DNA from: Marinomonas algarum
Lineage (GTDB): Bacteria; Pseudomonadota; Gammaproteobacteria; Pseudomonadales; Marinomonadaceae
DNA length: 64,000 nt
NCBI RefSeq assembly: GCF_020532605.1
Contig: NZ_JAJATW010000001.1
Location: forward strand, 248,001-312,000
Direction: 5' to 3'
Shown here piece after piece: positions 27,475 through 36,952 of the stretch. The notes under the pieces are model-generated. The model worked only from the letters and a program-made list of their open reading frames with translations, did no database searches and was not told where the DNA came from. The position numbers were made by a program, and so were the translations under genes. The stretch's first letter is position 1, and the number at the start of each line of letters is the position of its first letter.

Positions 27475-27492
27475 AGACTTAGCACAAATCTA

Positions 27493-28542
27493 TTAACTCA
27501 CCGCACGCCATTTCGCCTCTATTTCTCGCAGTTCATCAGCAATGCTTAAAAAACTAGCGACGAGCTCAGGATCAAAATGCTGCCCCGCTGATTGTTGTAT
27601 GTGCTTTAACGATTCGTCGATTGTCCAACTTCTTTTGTAGGACCTTTCCATCGTTAATGCGTCGAATACATCCGCCAAACTCACAATGCGCGCAGATTGA
27701 GGAATATCCTCACCGGATAAGCCATACGGATAACCTGAACCATCCCATTTTTCATGATGCCCTAACGCGACTTCAGCAGCGAGTTTAAACAAAGGCGCAT
27801 CACTTTTAATCAAAATTTGATGCCCTATCACCGTATGCTGGCGCATCAGCTCCCATTCTTCATCCGTTAACTTATTAGGCGATTTCAGGATTGAATGAGG
27901 AATCCCAATTTTACCTGCATCATGCAGTGGCGCCGCAAGCTTAAGCAACTCTACGTTATCCTCGCTCCAACCGATAGATCGCGCCAAAGCCGCACAATAA
28001 TCCGCCATTCGCCACATATGGACACCTGTGTCTGTATCATGGATTTGGCTTATCTCACCGAGCATACCAATTGCAGATTCAAGTGAATTGTCTAGTTCTC
28101 GTGTTGTTTGCTCAATCACACGTTTTTTTCGCAAGCTTTCTTCTGCCAACTTTAAATGTGTTGCCACTCTGGCAAGGGTCGTCAAAGGTGTAATTGGCTT
28201 GGTGATAAAGTCAACACCCCCTAGCTCAAAACCTCGCTGTTCGCTGTGCACGTCTGTCATTGCAGTCAAGAAGATAACAGGAATGTCGGCAGTGACTGGA
28301 TTGGCTTTTAGCTGTTCGCATACTTCAAAACCATTCATATCAGGCATCATAATATCAAGCAGAATAATATCCGGCAGCGATCGATTAATAATATTTAATG
28401 CCAGCTTCCCGCTTTTCGCAATCTGCACTTGGTATTTAGCCGAAAGAATATCTTTCAATATATCAATATTTGCAGGCACGTCATCTACAATTAATACACG
28501 CTTGCTTTTAACCGCCGGTGCGCTCATTCGCTCTGTCATCAT
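27493..28542 (-). CDS. Response regulator with HD-GYP phosphodiesterase domain
   Basis: Receiver domain (about residues 13-130; VLIVDDVPANI, phospho-acceptor Asp in IILLDIMMPDMNG, KPITP) joined to an HD-GYP domain. The latter has all key motifs: LLKLAAPLHDAGKIGIP, RQHTVIGHQIL, HHEKWDGSGYPYGL and SLADVFDALT. HD-GYP proteins hydrolyse cyclic di-GMP, lowering it and favouring motility over biofilm. It directly follows the hybrid kinase gene and is almost certainly its output partner. Starts at GTG 28548, ATG 28542 or ATG 28539 are possible; AGG at five bases favours 28542. Confidence 0.9.
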   Translation of the reverse strand: MMTERMSAPAVKSKRVLIVDDVPANIDILKDILSAKYQVQIAKSGKLALNIINRSLPDIILLDIMMPDMNGFEVCEQLKANPVTADIPVIFLTAMTDVHSEQRGFELGGVDFITKPITPLTTLARVATHLKLAEESLRKKRVIEQTTRELDNSLESAIGMLGEISQIHDTDTGVHMWRMADYCAALARSIGWSEDNVELLKLAAPLHDAGKIGIPHSILKSPNKLTDEEWELMRQHTVIGHQILIKSDAPLFKLAAEVALGHHEKWDGSGYPYGLSGEDIPQSARIVSLADVFDALTMERSYKRSWTIDESLKHIQQSAGQHFDPELVASFLSIADELREIEAKWRAVS

Positions 28543-28548
28543 AATCAC

Positions 28549-30960
28549 CTAACCTACTCCAATAGTGTCGCGGTACAGGCATCGTTTAAAACCTTGCACC
28601 TTTAAGATTGCATCTTGGTAGTCGTAAGAAACGACATCATCGATTGCTGTTTTGAGTGTTTCTACACCACTGCATGCACCACATTGATCAATAATAGAGC
28701 GAAGCACGCTTTCTGATTCGATTGCGCCTTGATGCAAATGATCTTCCAATATCGATAGCTGCTGCAACACCGCCACCAAGCTACGTCGTTCAAGCTTCCC
28801 TTGATATTCAGATTGACGATTTGTCGACTTGATCAGCCTATCATTGATGATCAAGGTTTCGACTTTGTCCATTAACAGATGTGGGTCCACTGGTTTTAAC
28901 AAGTAATCATCAATACCGAACTGGGAGAAATCTTCTTTTTGGATATTAAAAACATCCGCTGTTAAGACAATAATCGGCGGTTTTTCTTCGTCAAGTGCCG
29001 CCATGATCTTTTGGCTCGCTTGATAGCCATCCATAGCAGGCATTCTTATGTCCATTACAATCAGGTCATACTTGTTGTAACGGGCCTCTTCGTAGGCTTT
29101 TAAACCATTTTCAACCCACACTACGGTTGCGCCCATTTTTTGCATAATGGCCGTTGCAATGCTGGCGTTAATCTTATTGTCTTCTGCTAACAGAATGGTC
29201 ATATCCTTGAACACACAGGGTGAATGCACACAATCCGTCGTATCAGATGGAGCGCGGTCTTGCTCCATCAATTTCATGTCAGCCATCTTGTCATGCAACG
29301 CACTCGGCGTGAGTAGACCCATTGCAGGAAACTGGCTCAACTCTAATGGCGCCTGACTGCTTAGAAAAACGACACGAGAAGCAAGGTAATGATTGTGCTG
29401 CTGTAATAGCGCTTTCTCACTTTCTACCCAGTCCTTACTGACCAAAACAGGAAGCGTTGTTTCTAGCAAGTCTGCTTGCCCCTTTTGCTCAGCCTTTACA
29501 TTTAGCCTTTTCAGCTGATATTGACCTTGTCTGTCTTGATCTAAAACCGCAAAAACAGGCAACAATGGCTTATTCTGCTCGCCTTCCGTGCAATAAGGTA
29601 GCTGCACCGTAAAGAGGCAACCTTGCTTGTCATGGCTGGCGAAAGAAATGCTCCCCCCCATTAGTTCGACCAATTTTCGGCTGATGCTCAACCCTAACCC
29701 TGTCCCACCGTATAAACGGGTTGTGCTGCTGTCTGCTTGCTTAAACATATCAAACACATCAACCCCTTCCGCAATACCGATGCCCGTGTCTTCCACCTCA
29801 AACACCAAACAAGATGGGTCTGAAAGTGACACCGTAACTTGGACACGCCCTTGAGGGGTAAACTTGATGGCATTGCTCAACAGGTTCGTCAACACCTGCT
29901 TTAACTTAGCCGCATCTCCGACACAATTATCTGACAGAGAAAAATCACGGCAGACAATCAGCTCTAAGCCCTTTTTGTGAGCCGCCACTTCGTTACTTTG
30001 ATAAAGATACTCCAGCAACTCGTCTAGGCTAAAAGGCTGGCTGTCTAACTCCATATTACCCGATTCAAGTTTTGAAAAATCGAGTATGCTGTTAATAATA
30101 GATAATAGATTGTCTGCAGAACGTTGAATTCGCTGCACTTTTTCGCGCACTTTTGGCTCAAGCTCGCCATCCAATAACAGGTAGCTGAAACCAACAACCG
30201 CATTCATTGGCGTACGGATTTCATGGCTCATGGTGGCCAAAAATTCCGATTTTACTTTTAACGCTTGCTCCGCCGATTGCACCGCATCTTCAAGCTCGCC
30301 CGCTAATTTCTGTGACTGCTTATAGGACGCTTTTGCCATACCTAACTGACGAAACAACATGGCAATAATGAACACCATGGTAAAGGTCAAACAGGCAATC
30401 AAAAAACCTAGGTACAAAAATAACCCTAGAGAGTCTTCCCTGTCCGATACCTTTTCTGCAGAGCGCGAAGCAAGACTTTCCAATACCAACAGTTCTGTTT
30501 GCTTTTGCACAAGCGCACTGCCTGCGATAAGAGTGGGGATGTTTTTTACACCCTTTTCAGAAAACAGATCTTCATCCATATTCGACATGGTGTTTTGTAG
30601 AGTAATCAGTGCTCCTTCAAATTGAGGCATCTTATCGAACAAATCTCTAAGCTGGCCCGTTTCGATGATGTGAATCCGACTGTACAAAATATCAAATCGC
30701 ACCATCGCCTCATCGAGCCGCTGCGATGTAAAACCGTCTTGGAGTAACTGCAACGCATTTTTTAATTTCAGCGCTTCTCTATCAAGTTGATAAGACGCCC
30801 ATAGGGCGTCCTCTTCTGCTGCAGACATCATACTTTTTTGATGCTCAACAACTTGAGCAAAAATAAGCGCTGAAGCGCCCATAAAAATACAGGCGGCAAC
30901 GACTAAGGCAATGAAAGCCGAGTTTTTTCTGTCGCTAAAGCGTTGTAAAAAAACGTTCAA
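28549..30960 (-). CDS. Hybrid sensor histidine kinase with C-terminal receiver
   Basis: Inner-membrane kinase of 803 residues. Two transmembrane helices (about 15-38 and 178-203) flank a ~140-residue periplasmic helical region. The dimerisation/phospho-acceptor helix is KSEFLATMSHEIRTPMNAVVG. The ATPase domain shows LLSNAIKFTP, EVEDTGIGIAEG and GGTGLGLSISRKL. A degenerate, receiver-sized region (about 465-590) lies before a true receiver domain (MTILLAEDNKINASIA, Asp in LIVMDIRMPAMDG, LLKPVDP). The last ~90 residues do not show a clear Hpt histidine motif. It is in the middle of an operon between the periplasmic oxidoreductase-fold protein and the HD-GYP regulator. Confidence 0.9.
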   Translation of the reverse strand: MNVFLQRFSDRKNSAFIALVVAACIFMGASALIFAQVVEHQKSMMSAAEEDALWASYQLDREALKLKNALQLLQDGFTSQRLDEAMVRFDILYSRIHIIETGQLRDLFDKMPQFEGALITLQNTMSNMDEDLFSEKGVKNIPTLIAGSALVQKQTELLVLESLASRSAEKVSDREDSLGLFLYLGFLIACLTFTMVFIIAMLFRQLGMAKASYKQSQKLAGELEDAVQSAEQALKVKSEFLATMSHEIRTPMNAVVGFSYLLLDGELEPKVREKVQRIQRSADNLLSIINSILDFSKLESGNMELDSQPFSLDELLEYLYQSNEVAAHKKGLELIVCRDFSLSDNCVGDAAKLKQVLTNLLSNAIKFTPQGRVQVTVSLSDPSCLVFEVEDTGIGIAEGVDVFDMFKQADSSTTRLYGGTGLGLSISRKLVELMGGSISFASHDKQGCLFTVQLPYCTEGEQNKPLLPVFAVLDQDRQGQYQLKRLNVKAEQKGQADLLETTLPVLVSKDWVESEKALLQQHNHYLASRVVFLSSQAPLELSQFPAMGLLTPSALHDKMADMKLMEQDRAPSDTTDCVHSPCVFKDMTILLAEDNKINASIATAIMQKMGATVVWVENGLKAYEEARYNKYDLIVMDIRMPAMDGYQASQKIMAALDEEKPPIIVLTADVFNIQKEDFSQFGIDDYLLKPVDPHLLMDKVETLIINDRLIKSTNRQSEYQGKLERRSLVAVLQQLSILEDHLHQGAIESESVLRSIIDQCGACSGVETLKTAIDDVVSYDYQDAILKVQGFKRCLYRDTIGVG

Positions 30961-30979
30961 GAATAATCCTATGTATTAA

Positions 30980-31489
30980 TCATTCGACTCGAATGGATTT
31001 TATCTGCCAGACAGATCGATTATGAATCACTTCATTGTTTAAGCTTGCATCCTCACTAAAAGGATATAATAAAAACAGAGGGCCTTTTTTTCTGACGGTC
31101 ATTGGCTTACCGTTCACATCCATAGCCAACATCACGTTGTATTTTTTACTGTCTTCTACGGGCACAACGGCACTGTAATCGTTTAAGGCTGTCACTGACA
31201 AAGTATTAGAGCTTGCCCCTACCGCTTCCAACAAAGAGCGCAGTAATGGCCCACGATATTCATCGATCCCTTCACTCCAAGGCGTTGGTGTTTTTAGATC
31301 AACAACGTCCAATTTCATTAACATAGCTCGATCAAACTGCGCGGTTTTTTCAGCAGTATTGGTGTGCTCAATATTTCCCGTTACGGTAAGAATGACTCTA
31401 CCTTCAGGCTTTGCGAGCGTTTCAGCTTGAACCTGACACGTTGCTAACATCCCTGACACTAACCATCCTAAGACATAACTTTTTTTCAT
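30980..31489 (-). CDS. Periplasmic sulfite-oxidase-fold (molybdopterin-binding-like) protein
   Basis: A 169-residue exported protein. The N-terminus (about 1-22) is a signal peptide ending near VQAET. The rest resembles the oxidoreductase molybdopterin-binding (SUOX) fold, with FDRAMLMKLDVVDLKTPTPW, YRGPLLRSLLEAVGA, NDYSAVVPVED and KKGPLFLLYPFSED. I see no cysteine in the mature protein to coordinate molybdenum, so it may be a non-catalytic binding protein. It is the first gene of the operon with the hybrid kinase and HD-GYP regulator. I infer it serves as a periplasmic sensor subunit or ligand-binding partner. Confidence 0.75.
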   Translation of the reverse strand: MKKSYVLGWLVSGMLATCQVQAETLAKPEGRVILTVTGNIEHTNTAEKTAQFDRAMLMKLDVVDLKTPTPWSEGIDEYRGPLLRSLLEAVGASSNTLSVTALNDYSAVVPVEDSKKYNVMLAMDVNGKPMTVRKKGPLFLLYPFSEDASLNNEVIHNRSVWQIKSIRVE

Positions 31490-31870
31490 CTAATCGACCT
31501 TGTTTTGACATTTTTTGTTGGCAACGGATTATAATCAAAATATTCCACTTGTTCGTCACTCTATTACGAAACAACACATCTCTTACGAAACACTACATTT
31601 CATTTTAAAGTGACAAAACCTGTTACATAAAGACACATCGACTCCCCTCGCAATATCAACCACTTCCTCACTGACATACTTCACCATCGTCGGTATACTG
31701 TGTCTATTCAAGACCAACCTCTTTCACTGAAAATACTTAAGAGCAAGGCGACCACTCACACACAGGTTCATAGACGCCTATTGATTTTTTTACATAATTA
31801 AACTCTCATCAATGACTTACAGCACTCTGCTTTTTAAGAACAAACACAATAAACTGTGACGGAAACAACC
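31490..31870. promoter_or_regulatory. Divergent control region between the sensor operon and aroA
   Basis: This 381-base gap holds no gene. Features: the symmetric GATTATAATC (31528-31537), which gives a -10-like TATAAT on both strands. Two exact direct repeats TTACGAAACA (31564-31573 and 31583-31592) are spaced 19 bases apart, placed upstream of the leftward -10. The rightward aroA promoter at 31671-31699 is listed separately. The repeats look like tandem binding sites for a response-type activator of the leftward operon; this is inference. Confidence 0.45.
31671..31699 (+). promoter_or_regulatory. Promoter of aroA
   Basis: CTGACA (31671-31676), 17-base spacer, TATACT (31694-31699): five of six and five of six matches to the sigma-70 consensus at ideal spacing. 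The predicted start near 31706 leaves a leader of about 165 bases before aroA. Confidence 0.6.
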
Positions 31871-33148
31871 ATGCATTCATTAACGATTGGGCCATTTACG
31901 AAGGCCAACGGCGACATTCAGATTCCTGGCTCAAAAAGCCTGTCCAACCGCATTTTACTGCTGGCTACGCTTGCCAAAGGCACCACAAAAATCACAAATC
32001 TTTTAGACAGCGATGACATTAAGCGCATGCTTGAAAGCTTAACCAAACTGGGCGTGAATTATCAGCTAGAAGATCAGGGTACGACCTGTGTCATAGAAGG
32101 TTTAGGCGGCCCAATTCAAGCAGATCATGGCGATCTCTTTTTAGGCAATGCAGGCACAGCCATGCGCCCTCTTACTGCCGCACTTTGCCTTGGCCAAGGA
32201 GAGTACTATTTGCATGGTGAGCCACGCATGCACGAACGCCCCATTGGCGATCTGGTCGATGCGTTGAGCTCATTAGGCGTTAATATTTGTTATGAGGGCG
32301 AAACCAACTACCCGCCCCTTCGCATTAAGTCTAATGGTTTATCAGGTGGTGAAGTCTCCATCAAAGGCAATATTTCAAGTCAGTTTCTCACCGCTATTTT
32401 GATGAGCGCCCCCATGGCGCAAGGCGATTTGACCATTAAAGTAGAAGGTGAACTGGTTTCAAAACCCTACATCGATATTACCCTGCATACAATGAAGCAG
32501 TTCGGCGTTGAGGTAGACAACCAGGACTATCAAGCCTTCGTGGTAAAAGGCCAACAGACTTACCAGAGTCCCGGCGAAATCATGGTCGAAGGTGACGCCT
32601 CATCCGCATCGTACTTTTTAGCCGCTGCCGCCATTGCAGGTGGAAAAATCAAGGTGCACGGTGTGGGTTCTGATAGCGTTCAAGGCGATGTGAAATTTGC
32701 GGACGTATTAGCGCAAATGGGAGCAAAAATTACTTATGGCCCAACCTGGATAGAAGCGGAACGTGGTCAACTCAATGGCGTAGATTTAGATATGAACCAC
32801 ATTCCAGACGCTGCCATGACCATTGCGACCACTGCACTCTTTGCGCAAGGACCGACCACAATTCGAAATATCTACAACTGGCGCGTGAAAGAAACAGATC
32901 GCTTGTATGCCATGGCAACTGAGCTTAAAAAGCTAGGAGTTGACGTTATTGAAGGCGAAGACTTTATCAAGGTCACACCAGCGACCACACTGCAACATGC
33001 CGCTATAGACACCTACAACGACCATCGTATCGCCATGTGCTTTTCGCTGGTCGCGTTTTCTAATACGGCCGTCACTATTAATGACCCTGGTTGCACCTCT
33101 AAGACGTTCCCAACGTATTTCGACTTGTTTAACAGCGTTGTCCGTTAA
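31871..33148 (+). CDS. aroA: 3-phosphoshikimate 1-carboxyvinyltransferase (EPSP synthase)
   Basis: Joins shikimate-3-phosphate and PEP in the sixth step of the shikimate pathway. With the ATG at 31871 it has 425 residues and begins MHSLTIGPF, aligning with the E. coli N-terminus. A GTG five codons upstream is possible but lacks a ribosome-binding site. Active-site motifs are visible: [38 protein letters not shown] and [13 protein letters not shown]. The [12 protein letters not shown] pattern is that of the E. coli-type (class I) enzyme. It stands alone; serC/tyrA-type partners often adjacent elsewhere are not present. Confidence 0.96.
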   Translation: MHSLTIGPFTKANGDIQIPGSKSLSNRILLLATLAKGTTKITNLLDSDDIKRMLESLTKLGVNYQLEDQGTTCVIEGLGGPIQADHGDLFLGNAGTAMRPLTAALCLGQGEYYLHGEPRMHERPIGDLVDALSSLGVNICYEGETNYPPLRIKSNGLSGGEVSIKGNISSQFLTAILMSAPMAQGDLTIKVEGELVSKPYIDITLHTMKQFGVEVDNQDYQAFVVKGQQTYQSPGEIMVEGDASSASYFLAAAAIAGGKIKVHGVGSDSVQGDVKFADVLAQMGAKITYGPTWIEAERGQLNGVDLDMNHIPDAAMTIATTALFAQGPTTIRNIYNWRVKETDRLYAMATELKKLGVDVIEGEDFIKVTPATTLQHAAIDTYNDHRIAMCFSLVAFSNTAVTINDPGCTSKTFPTYFDLFNSVVR

Positions 33149-33171
33149 ATCAAGCTACTTCGCCTAAAACA

Positions 33172-33209
33172 AAAAAGCTTCGATTTCTTGATTGAAATCG
33201 AAGCTTTTT
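33172..33209. terminator. Bidirectional terminator between aroA and rsmI
   Basis: Perfect 16-bp inverted repeat AAAAAGCTTCGATTTC / GAAATCGAAGCTTTTT with a six-base loop. A-run on one side and T-run on the other serve both converging genes. Confidence 0.88.
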
Positions 33210-33252
33210 ATCACTCACTGAACGAAATCTCTAAAACCCAGTCCTTGCTGGC

Positions 33253-34113
33253 TTATTGAGCCTGCATCGCCAAGGCCATTTTATAAAGACTGTTTTTCTT
33301 CTCACCCGTCAATTTTGACGCCATCGCCGCCGCTTGCTTAACAGGCAAATCTTCTAACAATATGCTCAAAATACGCTTGGCTTCTTGCTCTGACTCATCG
33401 CCACTTTCTTCAGTGAAACTCAACATAACAACAAATTCCCCTCGCATTTGATTCGCGTCTTTATCAAACATCGAGAGTATTTCGGACGCGGTTCCTGAAA
33501 GAAAGGTTTCAAATGTTTTGGTCACTTCTCGGGCCAACACCAGCTGAGCGTCATCACCATAGACTTTCTGCACATCCGCAATCGAATCATAAACACGATG
33601 GGTGGATTCATAAAATACCACCGTACCCGCTTGTTTTTTCCAGGACTCAAACAGATCGCATCGCCCTTTTGACTTAGCCGGCACAAAACCCGCGAAAAAG
33701 AATTGATCCGTAGGCAACCCAGAGGCACACAAAGCGGAGATAAGTGCACAAGCCCCTGGCACCGGCATCACGTTATGACCCTTTTGTCGCAAAGCATGCA
33801 CCACATGATAACCTGGATCTGAAATCAATGGCGTTCCAGCATCGGATACTAGGGCCACACTTTTTCCTTCGTCAAGTAGGCTAGCAACGTAATCTGCCTT
33901 ATCTTTTTCATTATGGTCATGCAATGAAAACAGCTTCGCTTCAATCCCAAAGTGATTCAATAATCGGCGAGTATGACGCGTATCTTCTGCTGCGATGTAA
34001 TCCACATCTCGTAGGGTTTGTTCCGCTCTCTTACTAAAGTCATCAAGATTACCTATTGGGGTTGCAACTATGTACAACGCCCCTCTCACATCATCAGAAC
34101 TATGTGGTACCAT
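33253..34113 (-). CDS. rsmI: 16S rRNA (cytidine-1402 2'-O) methyltransferase RsmI
   Basis: SAM-dependent tetrapyrrole-methylase-fold enzyme that 2'-O-methylates C1402 in the ribosomal decoding centre. The start at ATG 34111-34113 is supported by AGAGG six bases upstream and gives 286 residues, the E. coli length. Motifs: YIVATPIGNLDD, AAEDTRHTRRLL, LVSDAGTPLISDPGY and VPGACALISAL. It is divergent from lpoA, as in E. coli (yraL/yraM). Only 32 bases separate the two start codons, so their promoters must overlap each other's coding sequence. Confidence 0.94.
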   Translation of the reverse strand: MVPHSSDDVRGALYIVATPIGNLDDFSKRAEQTLRDVDYIAAEDTRHTRRLLNHFGIEAKLFSLHDHNEKDKADYVASLLDEGKSVALVSDAGTPLISDPGYHVVHALRQKGHNVMPVPGACALISALCASGLPTDQFFFAGFVPAKSKGRCDLFESWKKQAGTVVFYESTHRVYDSIADVQKVYGDDAQLVLAREVTKTFETFLSGTASEILSMFDKDANQMRGEFVVMLSFTEESGDESEQEAKRILSILLEDLPVKQAAAMASKLTGEKKNSLYKMALAMQAQ

Positions 34114-34145
34114 GTTGCCTCTTTTATTTACCATTTTATACGTTT

Positions 34146-36005
34146 ATGAGCCGAATTTATTACCGCATCATATCATTAACGCTCTGCTCTTTTCTGCTCA
34201 GTGCTTGTAATTCTGTCAATTTAAACAGAGAAGCAACGGGCACTAACGGACAAACAACAAACGCGGAAGAGAACATCTCTGAGCGTACTTTACCACCTAG
34301 TGTCTATCACCCTATTAAGACCACTGAGGCCAATAAAAAAGTTAACCAGGCATACCAAAACGCCCTTGATTTGTATGACACTAATGAATTTCAACAAGCG
34401 ATCGCGTTATTAGAAGCATCCATTTTACCTACCGCTTCAACGAGGCAGTTTGATGGTTACCTCTTAGCCGCCCTTGCCGAGTCCAGACAAAATAAATTAA
34501 CCGAAGCATTAGATTATCTACAGCAAGCAGAAACACTGCCTACTGCTCGCCATCCAGACAATCAGAATCGCCTTAAGGCCACTCAAGCTGCGGTACTTGA
34601 GCACGTCAATGATTGGCTGACAGCCGTTCATTTACGCATGGCGTTAGCCGATCAACTCCCTCTCAATGAGGGCGCTGAAAACCAAACAAGACTCTGGCTT
34701 GCTATCCAAAACCTTACTCAAAATGAAATGAAGGTGTTATATCAACAGCAGGATTCAACCTTAAAGGGTTGGTTAGACATCAGCACCATCCTACGAGACC
34801 AGTCGCTTTCGATCGAACAGCAACTGACTCTGTTTCACACCTGGCAAGCAAACCATCCCGACCATCCCGCTGCTGTCACCCCTCCCCAAGACTTTGTCAT
34901 TATGGCAACGGTGCAAGAGAAACCACCTGAAAACATTGTCTTGTTGTTACCAATGAGCGGACCACTAGAGCGTGCTTCACAAGCCATTGTAGATGGCTTT
35001 TTAGTGTCTTATTACAACAAATCCGATGTAAGACCCAAAGTGACTGTTGTGAATACAGAAGAGTATGCAAATATCACGGATGCGCTGTCTGCCGCTAATG
35101 CCATCAATCCAGACGTCATTGTTGGCCCACTACAGAAAAGTAATGTTGCGCGTGTTAGTCAGATGATATTGCCTCACCCTGTTATTGCGTTAAACCAACT
35201 GGATTTCAATAAACAAAACCCAAACCTTTACCACTTCTCATTGTCAGCAGAAGATGAAATACATGAACTCATTACTTTTGCAAAACAAGAAGGCGCAACA
35301 ACTGCAGCGGTGTTAAGTACGCAAGATACATGGGCGCTGAAACAGAGTGATGAATTTAACACCGCAGCGGCCGCAGAAAACCTTTCTATTGTATTCAGTC
35401 AGTCTTATGCCAACACCCCAAGAGGCAGACAACAAGCAATACAGTCACTGTTACTGGTTGACGAAAGTTACGCTCGAAAACGATCTATCGAGCGCTGGAT
35501 AGGCTCAAATGTTGACAGTACGGCACGCTCTCGCAAAGACCTAGACTACGTGTATTACATCGGAAAACTCAATGATGCAAAGCAAATAAGACCCCTACTT
35601 GATTTTTACTTTGCAGATAAAATACCTATGCTGGCAAGCAGCACTCTGAACGACAGCGAACCTGAGTCATCAACCAAATCAGGCGATATAGAGCGTATTT
35701 TATTCACTGAAGTGCCCGCCTTATTGCAAGACAACACCACACTTAAAGATCTGCCGAGGAACAGTAATTCTAATATTCTTCGTAGACTGCAAGCGCTCGG
35801 CGCGGATGCGTTTTTACTGGCAAACAAACATACTCTTTTTACGTTATTGCCAAACACAAAAATAGCAGCAAACACAGGGATCATCACCTTGGATGATCAA
35901 GGGATATTTCATAAACGCCCTGAAATAATGACCTACCAAAAAGGAACTTTGGTGTATGCAGACAGCGAAAAATTCTTTGAGTCAAAACAAGAAATCAAAG
36001 AGTGA
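34146..36005 (+). CDS. lpoA: LpoA, outer-membrane lipoprotein activator of penicillin-binding protein 1a
   Basis: Activates the bifunctional peptidoglycan synthase PBP1a from the outer membrane. The chosen ATG at 34146 gives 619 residues. A signal peptide ends in the lipobox LLSACNS. The N-terminal half is a helical TPR-like repeat region (AYQNALDLYDTNEFQQAIA). From about residue 260 the LppC domain follows with NIVLLLPMSGPLERASQAIVDG, a periplasmic-binding-protein fold. No clear Shine-Dalgarno sequence precedes the start, so a leaderless or very short leader mRNA is possible. Downstream yraN overlaps by 50 bases. Confidence 0.9.
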   Translation: MSRIYYRIISLTLCSFLLSACNSVNLNREATGTNGQTTNAEENISERTLPPSVYHPIKTTEANKKVNQAYQNALDLYDTNEFQQAIALLEASILPTASTRQFDGYLLAALAESRQNKLTEALDYLQQAETLPTARHPDNQNRLKATQAAVLEHVNDWLTAVHLRMALADQLPLNEGAENQTRLWLAIQNLTQNEMKVLYQQQDSTLKGWLDISTILRDQSLSIEQQLTLFHTWQANHPDHPAAVTPPQDFVIMATVQEKPPENIVLLLPMSGPLERASQAIVDGFLVSYYNKSDVRPKVTVVNTEEYANITDALSAANAINPDVIVGPLQKSNVARVSQMILPHPVIALNQLDFNKQNPNLYHFSLSAEDEIHELITFAKQEGATTAAVLSTQDTWALKQSDEFNTAAAAENLSIVFSQSYANTPRGRQQAIQSLLLVDESYARKRSIERWIGSNVDSTARSRKDLDYVYYIGKLNDAKQIRPLLDFYFADKIPMLASSTLNDSEPESSTKSGDIERILFTEVPALLQDNTTLKDLPRNSNSNILRRLQALGADAFLLANKHTLFTLLPNTKIAANTGIITLDDQGIFHKRPEIMTYQKGTLVYADSEKFFESKQEIKE

Positions 36006-36339
36006 TGGTATAAAAGCAGAACAAATGGCCGAAGATTTCTTACTCGAAAAAGGCCTTTGCTTTATTGAACGAAATTTCTTTTGTCGGATGGGTGAAATTG
36101 ATCTGATTTTTTTAGATCAAGACACTTATGTGTTTATTGAGGTACGCTACCGTGCCAATAAGATACATGGCTCTGCCGCAGAAAGCTTGAGCGCCTCGAA
36201 ACTCAGAAAAGTTCGAAAAAGTGCCTCACTTTGGCTACAGAAGAACCGGCAAGAACACTGTGCGTGTCGCTTTGATGCGATACTCTTTGACGAAAAAGTA
36301 GACCTACAACATTTAACATGGCTTAAAGCAGTATTTTAA
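35956..36339 (+). CDS. yraN: YraN family endonuclease-like protein (UPF0102)
   Basis: A 127-residue protein with a restriction-endonuclease-like fold. The characteristic segment is AEDFLLEKG...GEIDLIFLDQDTYVFIEVRYR, holding the Glu/Asp/Glu of a PD-(D/E)XK-type site, though the usual lysine is replaced by Arg. It lies between lpoA and diaA exactly as in E. coli. Its first 50 bases overlap the end of lpoA, with AAGGA 11 bases before the ATG. The cellular role is not firmly known; recombination or Holliday-junction processing has been suggested for the family. Confidence 0.88.
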   Translation: MQTAKNSLSQNKKSKSDGIKAEQMAEDFLLEKGLCFIERNFFCRMGEIDLIFLDQDTYVFIEVRYRANKIHGSAAESLSASKLRKVRKSASLWLQKNRQEHCACRFDAILFDEKVDLQHLTWLKAVF

Positions 36340-36344
36340 TCACT

Positions 36345-36938
36345 ATGGATTTTCAAGAAGCAATTTATACCCAGTTTGCACAAAGTTTCGAAGCACAACA
36401 GCAGGCACTCGAAAGCTTACCGCCCTATATTGAACACGCCGCAAAAGTCATTTTTAACAGCATTGCTTCAGGCGGCAAAATTGTTTGCATCGGCAACAGT
36501 ACAGGATCTCATCTGTCACAGTACTTCAGCACACTCATGTTGGATAGAATGGACAGAGAACGCCCAGGACTTCCCGCCATCAACTTAAGCGGTGATGGGT
36601 CTGCTATTCTTGCAATCACCCATAACGATAGCTATCACGATGTGTTTTCAAAGCAAATTACCGCGCTGGGTAACCCAGGTGATATCCTCTTTGTTGTCGC
36701 CAACCGCGGCAACACGTCCCCGATTATTCAAGCCATTCAAGCGGCTCATGAACGCAAAATGAGTATCGTGGCACTTACTAGCCCAGAGGCAAAAAATGTC
36801 TCTTCTCTAACGTCGCAAGACGATACAGAAATCAAAATTAACTTATTAGGCACAGCACGTGTACACGAGTGTCAACTCAGTGTCATACACATTTTAATTG
36901 ACCTACTAGAACGCCAACTGTTTGGTTGCGAAGATTAG
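36345..36938 (+). CDS. diaA: DiaA, SIS-domain DnaA-binding replication initiation factor
   Basis: Tetrameric SIS-fold protein that binds DnaA and promotes timely assembly on oriC. The 197 residues contain the SIS pattern KIVCIGNSTGSHLSQYFSTL, a NLSGDGSAILAI segment and a nucleotide-like VVANRGNTSP loop. It resembles phosphoheptose isomerase GmhA, but the lpoA-yraN-diaA context favours DiaA. It is the last gene of the operon; the outer-membrane BON-domain gene dolP, next in E. coli, is missing here. Confidence 0.88.
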   Translation: MDFQEAIYTQFAQSFEAQQQALESLPPYIEHAAKVIFNSIASGGKIVCIGNSTGSHLSQYFSTLMLDRMDRERPGLPAINLSGDGSAILAITHNDSYHDVFSKQITALGNPGDILFVVANRGNTSPIIQAIQAAHERKMSIVALTSPEAKNVSSLTSQDDTEIKINLLGTARVHECQLSVIHILIDLLERQLFGCED

Positions 36939-36952
36939 ATCAATAAGACAAA

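Noticed and set aside
36345-36938. Phosphoheptose isomerase GmhA
   Set aside because: The SIS fold is shared, but the lpoA-yraN context and sequence pattern fit DiaA better.
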